This document shows, one piece after another, positions 35,001 through 47,000 of a stretch of 64,000 nucleotides of DNA; the stretch's first letter is position 1, and each line of letters starts with the position of its first letter. Under the pieces are notes generated by a model. The model saw only the letters and a list, made by a program, of their open reading frames with translations. It did no database searches and was not told where the DNA came from. Origin of the DNA: Symsagittifera roscoffensis (taxonomy: Eukaryota > Xenacoelomorpha > Acoela > Convolutidae); assembly GCF_963678635.1 (NCBI RefSeq), contig NC_087062.1, positions 77,503,200 through 77,567,199 on the forward strand, in the 5' to 3' direction. Made by a program: the position numbers and the translations under genes.

Positions 35001-38000
35001 GCTTTCCAATTATAAAAGTGCAAAGAGCGCAAAAAATGTTAATGACATTCAGTTTCAAAAATGGATTTGAATTTCTCATCGGAATAAAGAAACTATATAT
35101 TGATCCATTTTTTTGGCAATGGTATATGTTTTAGGTGCTTATTAAGTGTCAATGATCAAGTGAAGACACTTTTTGAGGTCTTTTGTTTTTTTTTCGGGGA
35201 AAGTCTCGAAATATGCTTTCGCTGATGTTTGATTTTTCGTGGTTAACTTATGATTTATTTTTAAGTTCAATTTATTTCATTTGTTAAAATGAATGTACCT
35301 CCACTATCGATCAGCAAAAAGGTAAAAGTCACGATAAACTGATTGACTTATAGTTATAATTTCGAAAGTGGATTTAAATTTTCAGATTAACCAGCAGAAT
35401 AAAAAGTTTATCTATTGGTCCAGTTCTGTCAAATTGGCCTAATTTTATCATGAAAGTGTCAATCATGAATTGTTTTTGAAATTCAAAGGATTTAAGGCTA
35501 TATAGTTTTTTTCTATACAAATCGAAGGTTGACGTTTTTTTTTTCAAACAACAAGTCAGTATTTGTTTTCTGCTTCCTAATGATCATGGACTCTTTTTGA
35601 ACTGTCCTATGACTTTTTGACCTCTTTGAAAGAAAGTTCGCACGGGGCCAAGTCGCAGTTACATAATCAGGCTTTTTCAGACATGGCTTAGATTTTTCTT
35701 CGAAATGGCAAAGAAGTTCTCAGTGTCGTGAAAAACTGGTCTGATGTTTTTGTTATTTCGGCTCAAATCGGCTGCATCACTTATGAAAAATGGCATTGTA
35801 CTTTGAATAATTTTTCAGGGCGTAGACGAGGATCTGCAATCGGCTTCGAAGAAGTTAATCAGTGCGATAAAAATCAGAGAGAGATACGAGACGATTTCAC
35901 AACAGTCTTTCCCGAATACTGTTGCTGCATTCATACACAATGCACACGGATCTAGGTCAGCCTCAAGAATCATTTTTTAATACACCTTAACTACAAAACT
36001 TTCTGGTCCTTTATTAAACCAACCAATAAAAAATCATCGTAATCTATTTACGCAGGGGATTTATCGGGGGCGGGAACGAAAGCCCCTTTCTCGAGAACGC
36101 GATTCAGTCACCACGCTTCGGTTCTCTTTACACTAGTCATCAGCGTAGTGTATTAGTACGAATCTGCTTTTTTGCTAACGTAGCTCGCAAATAAAAGTGT
36201 TCATTATAAGTCTTCACTTATTTGGTGGCACTTTTGCTACAATTACGTTCTGTAGCATTAGAATTTTCATATCATCCGTTCTCTGATTTACTTGTGGCTA
36301 GCGTTTGTGATTTTTTAAGCGTCCTTGGCTGAGTGGTTAGTGCGTGCGACTCACAGTTTCTAGGCCGCAGATGGAATCCGAGCCGTAGCCGAAATTTTAA
36401 TAATTTGAGGCTTATTTCTACTTTTCTTTTTGCATTTTATAGAGCTCTTTTTTCTCTTGTTTTCGCTAGTGTGTGCGAAGCGAAGCTTTGCCTCTGTTTC
36501 TTTGGTTAAGGTTTAACCTTGTCAAATCACTCGTTTCACCCTTAAATTTACACAAATCAGGAGCGGTGATTTTTTATTTTAATCTTGAATAATACAACTA
36601 CGAATGGCTGGACTAGTTGAGCTGGAGTTTTAGTTTTAAAAATATAGATTCAAATTCTGAAAATTGGTTAGTTTAATCGGATATACTGAACAATTAAACC
36701 CTCCCTTCAAGAAGGGAGGAATTTTGAGGTAGATTAAGTTAGTCAGAATGCAGCAAAACTCGAATTTGAAAAACATTGCTCTGGTTTAAAACATTCACTG
36801 CTGTTTTGCATAGGTGGCAATTCTTGACTAGATACCATAGAGGGTAATTTTTCAAGTAGATCCTTTTGTTCTAAAATTAGCCATTTGTAAGTGCTTTCTG
36901 AAATTTAAATTGCTCAAATCTGATATAATTTTTTCTGTGAAAAAAAGATGAAAATTTTGTTCCAGTTCAATTGGCACTATTTGGTTTTCTTGAGTTTACT
37001 TTATTTTCTTTCTCTATTGTGATTTGACTTATGTAGGTTAAGTTGACTTTTGATTTATTTTTAAAATCATTTCCTTTGTTGAAAAGAAGGCAAACTCGAC
37101 AATCGAGCTGCAAAAGTGTACAGGTCACAAAAACATGATCGAATTCTTGTTTCGAGAAAGAAACTTAATTTTCAGATTTCCCAGCGAAATGATTTTTTAT
37201 TTAATCCAGTTTTCTCAAATTTGAATAGTTTAATCAAAAATACCAATGATAAGCTTTATGGGCATCTCTTTTCTTTGAAATTCGAAAGTTGAGATTTCTT
37301 CAAAATACAAGTCAGTATTTTTTTTGTTTACATGGGTTCATTGACACTTTTCCAACTGTCTGTTGGCTATGTCTAAGCTAGATATTTTGACAGAGTTTCG
37401 CTAGGGGAAAGCTATTTGAGTATAGAATTCTTGTAGGCTTAAGCATTATCTCCATCTGTCGTGAGAAATAATAGATAACTTTACTTATTTATGTCAGTAA
37501 GGAACATTTTTTTTCGGAACATATTCGAAAGTGCCATAATTTGCGTTCATTTTCACATAAAAAAATCATAACGCATATTGGCTATTAATTTTCAAAAGCT
37601 GTACATAGTACAATTTGAATAAATAGTTTTTGAAAATTAATATCCAATATGCCTAATGATTTTTAATGTAAAAATAAAATCAAATTGTGGCAATTTATGT
37701 GAAAATGAACGCAAATTATGGCACTTTCGAATATATTCCGAAAAAAAATGTTCCTTACTGACAGAAATAAAGTAAAGTAAGCTATTAATTCTCACGGCAG
37801 ATGGAGAGCATGCTCAAGCCAACATGAATTCAATACTCAAATAGCTTTCCCACAACGAAATTCTATCAAAAAATCTAGCTGAAACAAAGCCAACAACAGA
37901 CAATTGCAAAAGAGTCAATGAACCCATGTAAACAAAAAATACTGACTTGTTTTTTGAAAAAATCTCAAATTTTTGTCAAAAATCTCAAATTTAATGAAAA

Positions 38001-41000
38001 ATGAACGCAAATTATGGAAATTTCAAATATATTCCAAAAAATGATTCTTGGTGGTTTTTAGAGCTACCGACAAATGCCTGGACAATGTGCTGCAGACATT
38101 TGTTGCCCACAAACTCTACTCGCGAGACACGCCCTTCAAAGGGTTTGATGAAACCAAATTTGGTGAGCCTTACTGATTCATTTATGGCGAAGAATTTTCC
38201 TTCCCAGGGGCGGATCTAGGATTTTCTCGAGGGGGGGTTGGATTATCAAAAAAATTGAAATTTTTGTCGACCTCTTTTTTAGGTCGACCAAATTGATTTT
38301 CGGAGCACTCCCTCCCAAAACACTAAAAAGGCCGTATTTTAAAAAAACGGCAAAAAAGCCCTTTTTGGATGTTTTTGACAAAAATAGCGTGTTTTCGGCG
38401 CGCTCTTTTCGTCAAAGTTAGTATGTATTGGCGCCAAATTTTAGGGTTGGTTGGCCTAAAATGGATGTCATAAAATAATACCAAAGGGGTAACCCTTTGG
38501 TTGGTGAGGTGGTCGAATCCCTGAGGGAGGATGGTGAGGTCCGCTTACCTTCAAATCCGCCCCTGTGCTTTACTAAAACAAACTTAGATATATCTAGTTT
38601 AAGTGTCAATGAGCAAATCGCAGACACCTATTTTGGTCGTGTGATTTTTATATTTTTTACTCTGAATAGTTTTTTGTGCTCAAATTTATTTTTTTGTGGT
38701 TTGATTTCTTTTGAAGGTAATTTCAAATTATTTTGCCCAATGGAATGCAAAATACGCTCTTCAATGGCGAAGCAAATGGCGCGAAAAATGTGTAAGCATT
38801 TAAGTTTCAAAAGTGGAGATTTCATTTTTAAGGTTTCGTTGCGGAATGAAAGTAACATATTCACCCAGTGTATGTTTCGACCATTAAAAATAGGGAGGAA
38901 CTTTGTATTCGGGTGTGTTTTTGTTATTTCTTTTTCTTTTAAGAGTAATGAACGTTGTGAGTACTCTCATATAGGTCTTGGTGATTTTTGTTTCCAGTTT
39001 CCCAGCGAAAAAAAAGTTTCATCTATTTATCCAGTTTTCTCGAATTGGGTTAATTTTAACACAAAAGTGTCCATCATAAATTGTTCCACAAATTCAAAGA
39101 GCTTCAAATCCATCTGTTTTTTTTCTTCGAAATTCAAAAGTCAGTTATTTTTCAGTTTCTTTGCGTTCATTATTCTTTTCGAACTGTCAGTTGGCTATGT
39201 TTTTGAACTGTCAGTTGGCAACGCTAAATCTGGAAAACAAAACATAAAAACATAAGAAAATTTTTTTGTGGTACTCTCTGGTATTTTAAGCTCACTTTGT
39301 AGCTGATTTGAATATTCATTTTTACTTCGATCATTGAAAATGGGGAGGAACATTGTATTCGGGGGTGTTTTAGTTTTTTTTTGTTTTCCACGCAAAATCA
39401 GGTACCACAAATAATCATTGGACTGGATTGAGTGATATATCATATTAACGCCCTTATAGTCGTGATTGGAACCACTTTGAAAAATTTCAAAAAAAAATCC
39501 CAGTGTCGAGAAAAACCGGTTTGATGAATTTTTATCATCTTATTTCGAACGAATAAATCAAGCAAGCAGTCTTATTTTAATTGCTTAAAAGCTTACAATA
39601 GCTTATTCTGAAACGTAAAAAATAAGTTTTACTTGAGTAACGTTAGTTTACTTTGAGTGTTTCAGCGCCTTTTTGGAATCAAAATATCAACAAAAATATT
39701 ATTTGATTTTTTTTCGTTTTTCTAGTAATCTTTCTACAAAAAGTGTTTTTCAGTTTATTTAATTTACTACGACTGTCGATTATACTTAATCCCCAGTTTT
39801 TTTGATCAGATCCTTTTATCACACCACGACGAAAAAAAAACGACAATAATTTGAAAAAAAATTGTATTTTCTTAAGACTATGGTCGGAACATTCTGTGCT
39901 ACTTGCACAGTAACCGGCTATCCTTGCTTCATATTGGATTTGTGTTTTCAAAAAGTTCCAGAAAAAATATTCGTGTAGCTGAAATTGTTTTTAGGAATAT
40001 TATTTTTTTCTATTAAGATGAACATAGTGAAGACTCTTATATAGGTCTTGATGATTAAGAGTTGATGAACGTAGTTTGTAATCTTACAAAGGCCGTGATA
40101 ATTTTTTGTTTTCAGTTTATGTAAGCAAACCCAAGTAATGACATAATTACAGTTGAAAGTCTGTTAAAATAATGAATGATTCTTTATTAATCTTTTTGAA
40201 CCTTCAGAAGTGGCCGGTGCTCCTCTGGGTGACGATGGTTAGTACTCCTTGTCTGTTTTGCCCTGAATTCCTATGTCTTATTTCATTTGGGCTCTCTCTA
40301 TACCAGGACCGGCTTGAATTATCACTGGAATGTCGGTGAATTTATACAACTCAAACCATTGCAGACAGAACTGGTTAATTTAAAGTGCTTTACTCGAGTT
40401 GTTCACTTTCACCCTTATGCCACCAATGCTTGATATGGGTCTATGATTTATTTCCTCTATCGGGCAGAAGAAATTCAAGCACATGCATTTTGAGTTCATT
40501 TTTTGTTAAGACCTTCCTTCCCCAGTGCTGAGTCATGTAATAATTGTATGCGCAGTTCTGAATGCGATTCCTCGATAAAACGAGGGAGATTTTTGTTGAA
40601 CTGGTGCCTGTAAAATAAATGTATTAGGTATCTTGCTCGAAATTGATATGAAAATCCCAAAGCATGGTTGAGCAAACTGTATCACATTATAATTGTAGTT
40701 GTTTCTCAAGGTCACCGTTTCTGTTGTACAGCAAAATAAGTTTTAGTTTTGTGATGACACTGTTTATTTAGTGTCGAGTGAAGGTCTATCGAAGTTTCCA
40801 ACGGTGGAACCGGTAGAGCCGAAAGCTGGAGTGTTTGCCAAAATGGTCGACGGAGTGTTCCATCTCTTTTCAAAAACGACAGTAGAGAGCGATGAAGCAA
40901 CAGAGGTGGAGGTGGAACTGGACTATCCCTATCCTGATCGAGATACCTTTGTGAAAGATTTAAACGAACTGTTGGCCATAACGGCCCATGGCCCCACGTA

Positions 41001-44000
41001 AGGAATTTTTGCTTGCCTTATTGTTCACAAACAGATTTGTTTTTTTGATGGTTTGATTTTTGTTTTAAAAGTAAGACAAATTATGCTCTGTATCAAAATT
41101 GAAAATGACGGAAAAGTTGGAGTCTGACTTGTAATTTCAAGTGGATTCTAATTTCAAACGTGGATTATAGTTTTCCCTTACTAAAGAAAAATACCTATTC
41201 GCCCACTTTGGTGAGTATTCTTATCGAGTAATGTGTAACTTATGAAGTTTTGCTAAAAAACAAAGAGCTTTTAGGTGACAAACGTTTATCTTGGGAACTC
41301 GAAGGTTGGAAGAAAATCAAAAAAGTAAATTGTCAGTGCATTATTATTGTATGTTGGTTGTTTTAGTTTTTAAGTGTCAATGAACGTAGTGAAGACACTT
41401 TGAAGTTACGTTGGTTTTTTGCCGCGAAAACCCAATTTGAGCAGGATTAAGTTACTTCAATTTTGTTTGATAAAGGGAAGGAAAATTTTGCTTCCCAATT
41501 ACGAAAGCGCAAATGGCGCTAAAAATATGAAAGGCTTTTTGTTTCGAGGTTTGATTTTGTTCCAGTTTTCTCTAAGTTGATGTATTTAGCGCAAATTTGT
41601 GTTCAGTTTTGAATTCAGTGACATTTTCCAACTTTCTGTGGACTGTTTTTTGGTGATCGAAAACTGAATATAGTGGTGGAAATTACTTATTTAGTTGTTG
41701 CTTTGTACACTTGCGAGCTTAAGCGAGTACGACATCTTTTTTTCCAACTTGAATTGCAATATTAGTGCTTATTTTTGGGGCACCTTTACGGCTTTGAGAT
41801 ATTACGTGCTTTGGCATTCCATTAGTAATAACTTAACACAGTTGATGCGATTTTCATTTATCAAATGAACCGAAAAAAGTTGTCTGTTTGAAACAACACT
41901 ACAATGTTCAAAACTCGATTTCATAAATTTTCCAACTGAATATATCTCGCATTATTTTTGAAATTCATAATTACTCTCGAGTGCTCGCGAGCGTCAGTGT
42001 GTTAGTACGATCATTCTTTTTTTCTAAGCTATCTCGATAATAAATGTATTCATTCAAAGTTTTCAGTTATTTGGTGGCACTTTGCAATAATCGCAATTGG
42101 AAGCATTGGAAATTGCATATCATCAGTTCTCTGGTTTATTTGTGGCTGTTGTTTGTAATTTATTAAGCGTCAGTGGCTTGGTGGTTAGTGCGTGAGACTC
42201 AATCTCTCGGTCGCAGATCGAATCAGAGACATAGCCGAGTTTTTACTAATTCTAGACTTATTTCTACCTCTTATTGCACTTTAAAGAGCTGCACTTTAAA
42301 ATCTATTTTTTTAGTGCCACTGTTGCTGCATGGCATTGGCAATATATTAGCACATATAGCTACTTGATTTTTGACGTGTGTTTGTTTATTTTCAAGGGCT
42401 CTTACAAAACAGAATTTTGTTTAAGTTTGGCTCGTTTTTTGTTAAAAGGATTTTAAACTTCACTATCAAACAGCAAAAATGTAAAATTCACAGAAACTTG
42501 AAGACATCCATTTTTTTATTTTGGAAATTCGATAGTTGAGATTTTTTTTATTTCAAATCAATGTTTTTTTCCTGTTCACATCGTTAAATGACTCATTTTC
42601 AACTGTCTGTTGGCTGTTTCATCTTTGTTTCATTTATTTGCTCATCGCTTGGTCATAAATTTTAAGACTAGAATTCTAGACAAGAGTAATAAACGTAGTG
42701 AAGACTCTTATATAGGTCGTGCTGAATTTTTTGTTGTTTTTTTTTCAGGAAAAAGTCTTGAAATTTGTTCACGCTCAATTTTGATTTTTTGCGGTTTGAC
42801 TTGTGTTTCTTTTTAAGTTCAGAGCATTTATTTTGTTAAAAGGAAGGCAAACTCCACCATTGAATAGCAAAATTGTAAAGGTCACGAAAAACGTGATCGA
42901 CTTCTAATTTTGAAAATGGAAATTAATTATCAGGTTTCCCAACGAAATAAAAGTTCTACCTATTGATCCAGTTGTCTCAAAATGGGTTACTTTTAACAAA
43001 AAAGTGTCCATCATAAATTGTTCTACAAATTCAAAGAGCCTTAAGGCGATCTAATTGTTTATTTGAAATTCAAAAGTTGAAGGTTTTTGCAAAAATAAGT
43101 CGGTTTTTTCAGTTTCGTTGCTTTCATTACTCTTTTCCAACTGTCAGTTGGCTATGCTTGGATTTTTCTACGAGCAACCGTCCATTTAGAGTGTTTTGTT
43201 TTACATCTATTGGAGTACCGTAAAGCGAAAAATATTGCTAATTGATTTGGCGACATTGACGGATTAGGTTATTGCAGTTTTAGTTCAAGAAATATGTGAG
43301 GGGCATTTCTACAGTTATTTTTGCGTTCTATAAATTTTTTGTGTCATTCTGTTTTGTTTCTGTTTAGGAGATCTTACTGCTACCAGAGACTAACTTTTTT
43401 GGAATCGAAATATAAAATGCATTGCTTGTTGAATGAAGTGAAAGAGTTGGCGGCTCAGCGCAAAGTTCCTCATCGTGATTTCTACAATGTTCGCAAGGTA
43501 GACACTCACATCCATGCTGCGGGATCTATGACCCAGAAACATCTGCTCAGATTTATGAAGAAGAAACTCCGGAAGTACCCAGATGATATAGTGGGAACAG
43601 AGAGTGGAAAACCAGTTACTCTGGATGAGGTCTGTTTACACTAGCAAGCTTGTTAGCCTAGTGTGTAGTACGAACCTTCTTTTTTTCCAACCTAACTCGC
43701 AAATAAGTGCTTATCTGGTGGCGCTTTTGCAATAATCACAACCTGTAGCATTGGAAATTTCATAGCACTCTCTGCTTTATTTGTGGCTAGTGTTTGTGAG
43801 CTGTTAAGCGTCTGTGGCTGGGGCGGGAGACTCTTCATCTCTACGTAGCAGGATTGAGTCCGACAGGCGGCCGAATTTTTACTAATTCTAGGCGTATTCC
43901 TACTTTTTCTTATTTGACTTTATAGAGCTTTTTTTCGTGTTCTCGCTAGTGTTTGAGAAGCGCAGATTCGCCTCTGTTTTCAATTTATGATTGCCAGGCA

Positions 44001-47000
44001 TTTAGTTTTTTTAAAACAAGCAAATACTTCAGCTCTCCGCTTTTTAAGAGTCGATAAACGTACTTCAGACTGTTATAAAGGTCGCGATTTTTTTTTCAGG
44101 AAAAGTCTTAAATTTTGTTCAAATTTACTTGTTTTGCGGATCGACTTTTGATTTCTATAATGTTCTGTTCGTTTCCTTTGTTTACACAAGGGAAGTGTAG
44201 TGTATCATTAGAAGAAGTTTTTTTATTCCAACCTAAGTCGCAAATAAAAGTGCTCATGTGGTGTACTTTTGGTATATTTCCATTTAATAATATTTAGGCT
44301 TATTTTAGCATAAATAATTTAAAGGAGTATGTTGCTGCTTTGTTTTTGGCTCGTTTTAGGTCCCATTCGAAAAAAAAATGTTTTATGAAAATGTATGGGA
44401 TCTGTTGTTTTGTTTTTTTTTATTTGAAACGCTTTGGTGTTTTTTAAACACTTTTCGCAGAAATTCTATTTTGCTCAAAAACCACAGAAGCAATTTTCAA
44501 AAAAAAAATGATATCAATGAAAAACCGGCTGCTCTTCTATATGCCTGCATAGTTCCCTAGTCTCTTTTCATTTTACCTCACGTCCTATGGCCTTCGAAAG
44601 TTTCAGTAGAAGGATTTTTGGCCGACTTCTTTGGATTTTTTTATTTTCTCAAGTATTAAATGCACAAATCAAAGACGAACGTTAGAATCAAAAGAGCAAA
44701 TTATGGGATATCCCTTCTGAAGCGGCTATTGGCTAAATTCGGTAGAAAAAAGTTATGGCCTCAAGCAAGCCCATTTTTTTGACATTTTGATTAATTTTCA
44801 AAACTTTTCTCAAAAACTGCCCTGCCAAATCGGCGCAAGCGGCTATGCCCTTGCGCCGTTTTTGCTAACAGTTTTTTTTCAACAGCTAACCTGTTGAATC
44901 TGACGTTGATAAGTCACTAAAATTATCATGGCGCTTGGGTTTTGCCTGCGTAATCTGTATAACCTGTGGAAAAAAAACTGTTATGGACTTCGGAAAATTT
45001 CCTCTTTTTAATTTTTAACTTTTTTAAAACAAATTTTGTCTTTCTTGTCGACAACGACTAGCTAAATCTAATATTAAAGGACTCAATCTACGAAATCAGG
45101 GACCCAAAATCTCCAATCTACAAATCATGGTGTGGAAAGCAGAGCTCTTGCCATGCATTAGTAGAGAAAAATTTATCGATGTAGAAAAGTTGTTCGATTT
45201 GGGAATCCTTTTCTATTTTTTTGCGAAAGCTACTCAGCCAAATTTCAGATAAAGACTTCGATTGAACGATCGAGTAGTGGTGTTCTTCTTTAAATAAGCG
45301 CTTAATCCCCTACTTGAGCCGAGAAACACTAGAAACTTTAGAATCAGGCATTTTCTTAGCTGCTTATTGGTTGATTGTGTAAGTAAATTACAAGCGGTCG
45401 TGGAGCAGATGCGTGAACGCGATACTCTAATCTCAACAAATAATTTTTTCAAGGTTTGTTTTTAATCTTTTCTTTTTTTCACTTTGTTTTGCCTGTTTAG
45501 GGCTCTTTTTTGCATTTTCCTCGCCTGTGTTTGCGAAGCTCAGATTCACCTCAGAGTAAAAGGAAGGCCACCTCCGCTATCGAACAGCAAAAGTGTAAAG
45601 GTCACGAAAATGGTGATTGGCTTCTTATTTTTAAATTAGAATTTAATTATTAGGTTTTCCAGCAAAATAAGCGTTTTTCTTCTTGTTTCAGTTTTCTCAA
45701 AATAGTTAATTATATTAAGAAAAATGAACGTAATAATCATCAAAACTTTTATATATTTTTGATGATTTTGTTTAAGTTCTCGCTTAAATTTGATTCACGC
45801 TTAAATTTGATTTTTCGCGGTTTGATATGAGCTTTTTTCTAAGTGCAAAGCATTCCAATTGTTGGAAGGCAAACTCCACTAATCGAACAGCAGAAGTGTA
45901 AAGGTTACGAAAACGTTGTTAAACTTCTTGTTTTGAAAGTGGAATTTAGCTAACAGATTCTCCAGCGAAATGTAAAGTTATCCTTTTGATCCAATTTTCT
46001 CAATTGGGTTCATATTATAAAAACAGAGTAAATCATAATAATAATAAACTTTTATTACTCTTCCGATAAGCAAGGGTATTGCAATCGGGTACTAGAATTT
46101 TTTCTCGTAATTAATTCAGGACTTATCTGAACTCATCTCTAGTGGTATCTTGTTTCATAATATGTTTACACAAGCGAATTGCAGTGTTTTAGTACGAAGA
46201 AATTGTTTCAACCCAATTCGCAAATAAAACTGCTCAATTTGTGGCTTCGTTGATATGGTTCATTTCAAACCATAATTATGCCTATAAAAGCATAGGCAAT
46301 TTGATAGCGTATGTCGCAGTGTTTTTGGGCTAGGTTTAGCTCCTGTTTAAAAGCTAACAGATTCAACGAAATTGCATGTGGTTTGTTTGTTTGTTGTTTT
46401 GGAAAATTTTATCACTTTTCGCTGAAATTTAGTTCCGATTTTCAAAAGAGTGGTACCAATGGAAAAGCCGGTTTTTCTCCTTAGTGTTTTCTTCTCTCTG
46501 GACGCTAGTTTCTTTTCATTTTAGTTCACGTTCTCTGGCCTTCGAAAGTTTGAGTTTTTTGTTTCGAGTTTTTTTCTTTTTGTCAAATTTCAACTGCACA
46601 AATACGATTTTAAGTTTCAATCAAATTCCGTTGAAAAATTTTATGGCATCGAATAAGCCGTTTTTGACATTTTGCTCAAGTTTTGAACTTTATTTTCTTG
46701 GAAAATCTCTTTTCTTGGGTTTAATTCCAAAAAAAAGTGTTCGAAATTTTCCCTGCATAAATGGCTACGCCCTTATGAACCTAGAAAAAAGTTAGGACAT
46801 TAGAAAATGTACATATTTTGAACTTTCGAACGTTTTTAGGAAACTGTTATACCGAATTTATTTTGTAGAATAGCCTGTATGGACTTCCGAAAAGTTCGTT
46901 TTTTGGAAATTTTTTAACCCCTTTTTAGAAATCTCTTCAATTTCGAAGAGTATTATTCTCAAAAACTACTAGCTGACTCTGATATCAAGATTTTAATCAA

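Noticed and set aside
38497-39255. 252-codon open frame, the longest in the window
   Set aside because: It runs across the end of a hAT-like element and two family-1 repeats, is dominated by Phe/Ser from T-rich DNA, and matches no protein pattern. It is a chance opening in repeats.
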